DNA from: Planctomycetaceae bacterium
GTDB lineage: Bacteria > Planctomycetota > Planctomycetia > Pirellulales > Pirellulaceae
Direction: 5' to 3'
Assembly (NCBI GenBank): GCA_002705165.1
Contig: PAJC01000017.1
Coordinates: 17,870-24,425 of the forward strand
Length of the DNA: 6,556 nucleotides
The position numbers were made by a program, and so were the translations under genes. Within the stretch, counting starts at the first letter, position 1; the number at the start of each line of letters is the position of its first letter. Positions 5,881 to 6,556 of this stretch are shown here, piece by piece. A model generated the notes under the pieces. It did not search any database and had not been told where the DNA came from. It saw only the letters and a program-made list of their open reading frames with translations.

Positions 5881-6101
5881 GCGTCTATCTTCCTGAATCG
5901 CTAATGTTTAATGGGGTGATTTTTGTCTTGAGAAGAGATAAGACTAGCATTTGAAAAAGAAAGTAAAAGCAGTTCTGAAAAAGGAGTTGCCTAACGCTAT
6001 AAATATAGACTTAAACAAGGCATTCCTTAGGTTAACTTCGGTGGGGAAAACCTGTCGACAATCAGGAACTGGCCGTTAAGAGGCTGGCAAAGTCAGCGGA
6101 G
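5881..6101. other. Intergenic region, 221 bp
   Basis: It lies between the stop of the right-edge gene and the start of the 388-residue gene, both on the minus strand. The best minus-strand promoter match, TTTACT (5962-5967) with TCTTAT (5938-5943) and an 18-bp spacer, is only 4 of 6 in each box and is not convincing. No stem followed by a U run was found after the stop at 6102. The right-edge gene and the 388-residue gene are probably separate transcription units, judging from the gap alone. Confidence 0.45.
5889..5894 (-). promoter_or_regulatory. Ribosome binding site for the 388-residue gene
   Basis: AGGAAG on the minus strand lies 8 nt before the first of two adjacent ATG codons (5880). 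The spacing favours the first ATG as the start. Confidence 0.6.
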
Positions 6102-6556
6102 TTACTTGGACTCGGATTCCAGGTCGGGTTTGATCGTGATTAAAAATAGAACATGCAGCTTACCATTTTCTTTATTCTTAACCTGTTCTGGGTAGCGATC
6201 TTTTGCGTTAGTATCTTCCTTACGAGCCGCATTGACTGAGCTAGGCAGGTAATTTGAATTCTGAAGTTGTGTCATCAGACTGACAAGCTCTTCCGGCGTA
6301 CGCTGAATAGCATATACGAGGTCCGCAGAGCCGTTATCGAATTTCTGAACCGAATCTGCTTTGGATCGATTACCACTATTCGCTGGAATGGACTTCAGCG
6401 AGGGAGAAAACCCCTGTAAGCCGGCGTTCTCCACCGGAATCTTTTTAGCGGACGGCTCGATCGTAGCCAATAGCTGCGTCAGCTGATTTTGTGCGACAGA
6501 GATTCGAATAGTTTGGTCGAATTTATTTTGAGGCAGACCAGAAAGCTGCCCTTCTG
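6102..6556 (-). CDS. C-terminal part of a protein entering from the right edge; possibly anti-sigma-factor-like
   Basis: The frame is open from the right edge (no stop upstream within the window) to TAA at 6102, giving 150 visible residues; the start is outside. Two hydrophobic-patterned segments, KFDQTIRISVAQNQLTQLLA (11-30) and DLVYAIQRTPEELVSLMTQL (78-97), and the strand KLHVLFLITI (132-141) are separated by Ser, Asn and Lys-rich linkers. The arrangement, two small alpha-beta units followed by a terminal VLFLI strand, resembles the C-terminal region of planctomycete anti-sigma-factor-like proteins, which usually have an N-terminal zinc-binding domain and a membrane helix. Neither is visible here, so this function is a weak inference. 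No membrane segment lies in the visible part. Confidence 0.7.
   Translation of the reverse strand, partial: EGQLSGLPQNKFDQTIRISVAQNQLTQLLATIEPSAKKIPVENAGLQGFSPSLKSIPANSGNRSKADSVQKFDNGSADLVYAIQRTPEELVSLMTQLQNSNYLPSSVNAARKEDTNAKDRYPEQVKNKENGKLHVLFLITIKPDLESESK

Noticed and set aside
6041..6101. Terminator after the right-edge gene
   Set aside because: Only 3-bp complementary runs around TTAACGG were found and no U tract follows.

Overview
The window looks like a chromosomal segment from a member of the Planctomycetota with mid-range GC. The main pointers are a beta-barrel protein resembling the planctomycete BBP7 family, a highly acidic conserved-looking protein that fits no familiar family, a rhomboid with a soluble GlpG-like N-terminal domain, and start-codon use that includes GTG and TTG. 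This assignment comes from pattern recognition, not from a search.

Layout, left to right. (1) Positions 1-1990 hold a minus-strand cluster read right to left: a 70-residue small protein with a GTG start, then aroB (3-dehydroquinate synthase, best started at a TTG at 1746), then the first 210 residues of a rhomboid-type intramembrane protease that runs off the left edge. Spacings of 31 and 22 bp suggest one operon. A good sigma-70-like promoter candidate lies at 2050-2078. (2) Positions 1991-2423 are a 433-bp divergent intergenic region with two short tandem direct repeats, the leftward promoter, and a perfect 9-bp inverted repeat overlapping a weaker rightward promoter candidate. (3) Positions 2424-3746 encode a secreted 440-residue outer-membrane beta-barrel protein on the plus strand. 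Its linker region carries a 24-bp perfect palindrome. (4) Positions 3762-5880 hold a convergent minus-strand pair: a 388-residue acidic protein of unknown function followed 22 bp later by a tandem GNAT-domain acetyltransferase. (5) Positions 5881-6101 are intergenic with no convincing promoter or terminator. (6) Positions 6102-6556 hold the C-terminal 150 residues of another minus-strand gene that enters from the right edge. It may be a planctomycete anti-sigma-factor-like protein.

The genes do not form an obvious single pathway. AroB is shikimate-pathway housekeeping, the rhomboid and the barrel protein concern the cell envelope, and the GNAT pair looks like a lineage-specific two-gene operon. 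No RNA genes, CRISPR arrays, insertion sequences or phage genes were seen. The points most worth a second look are the 70-residue protein heading the aroB operon, the 388-residue protein, and the palindromes at 2717-2740 and 2368-2391.
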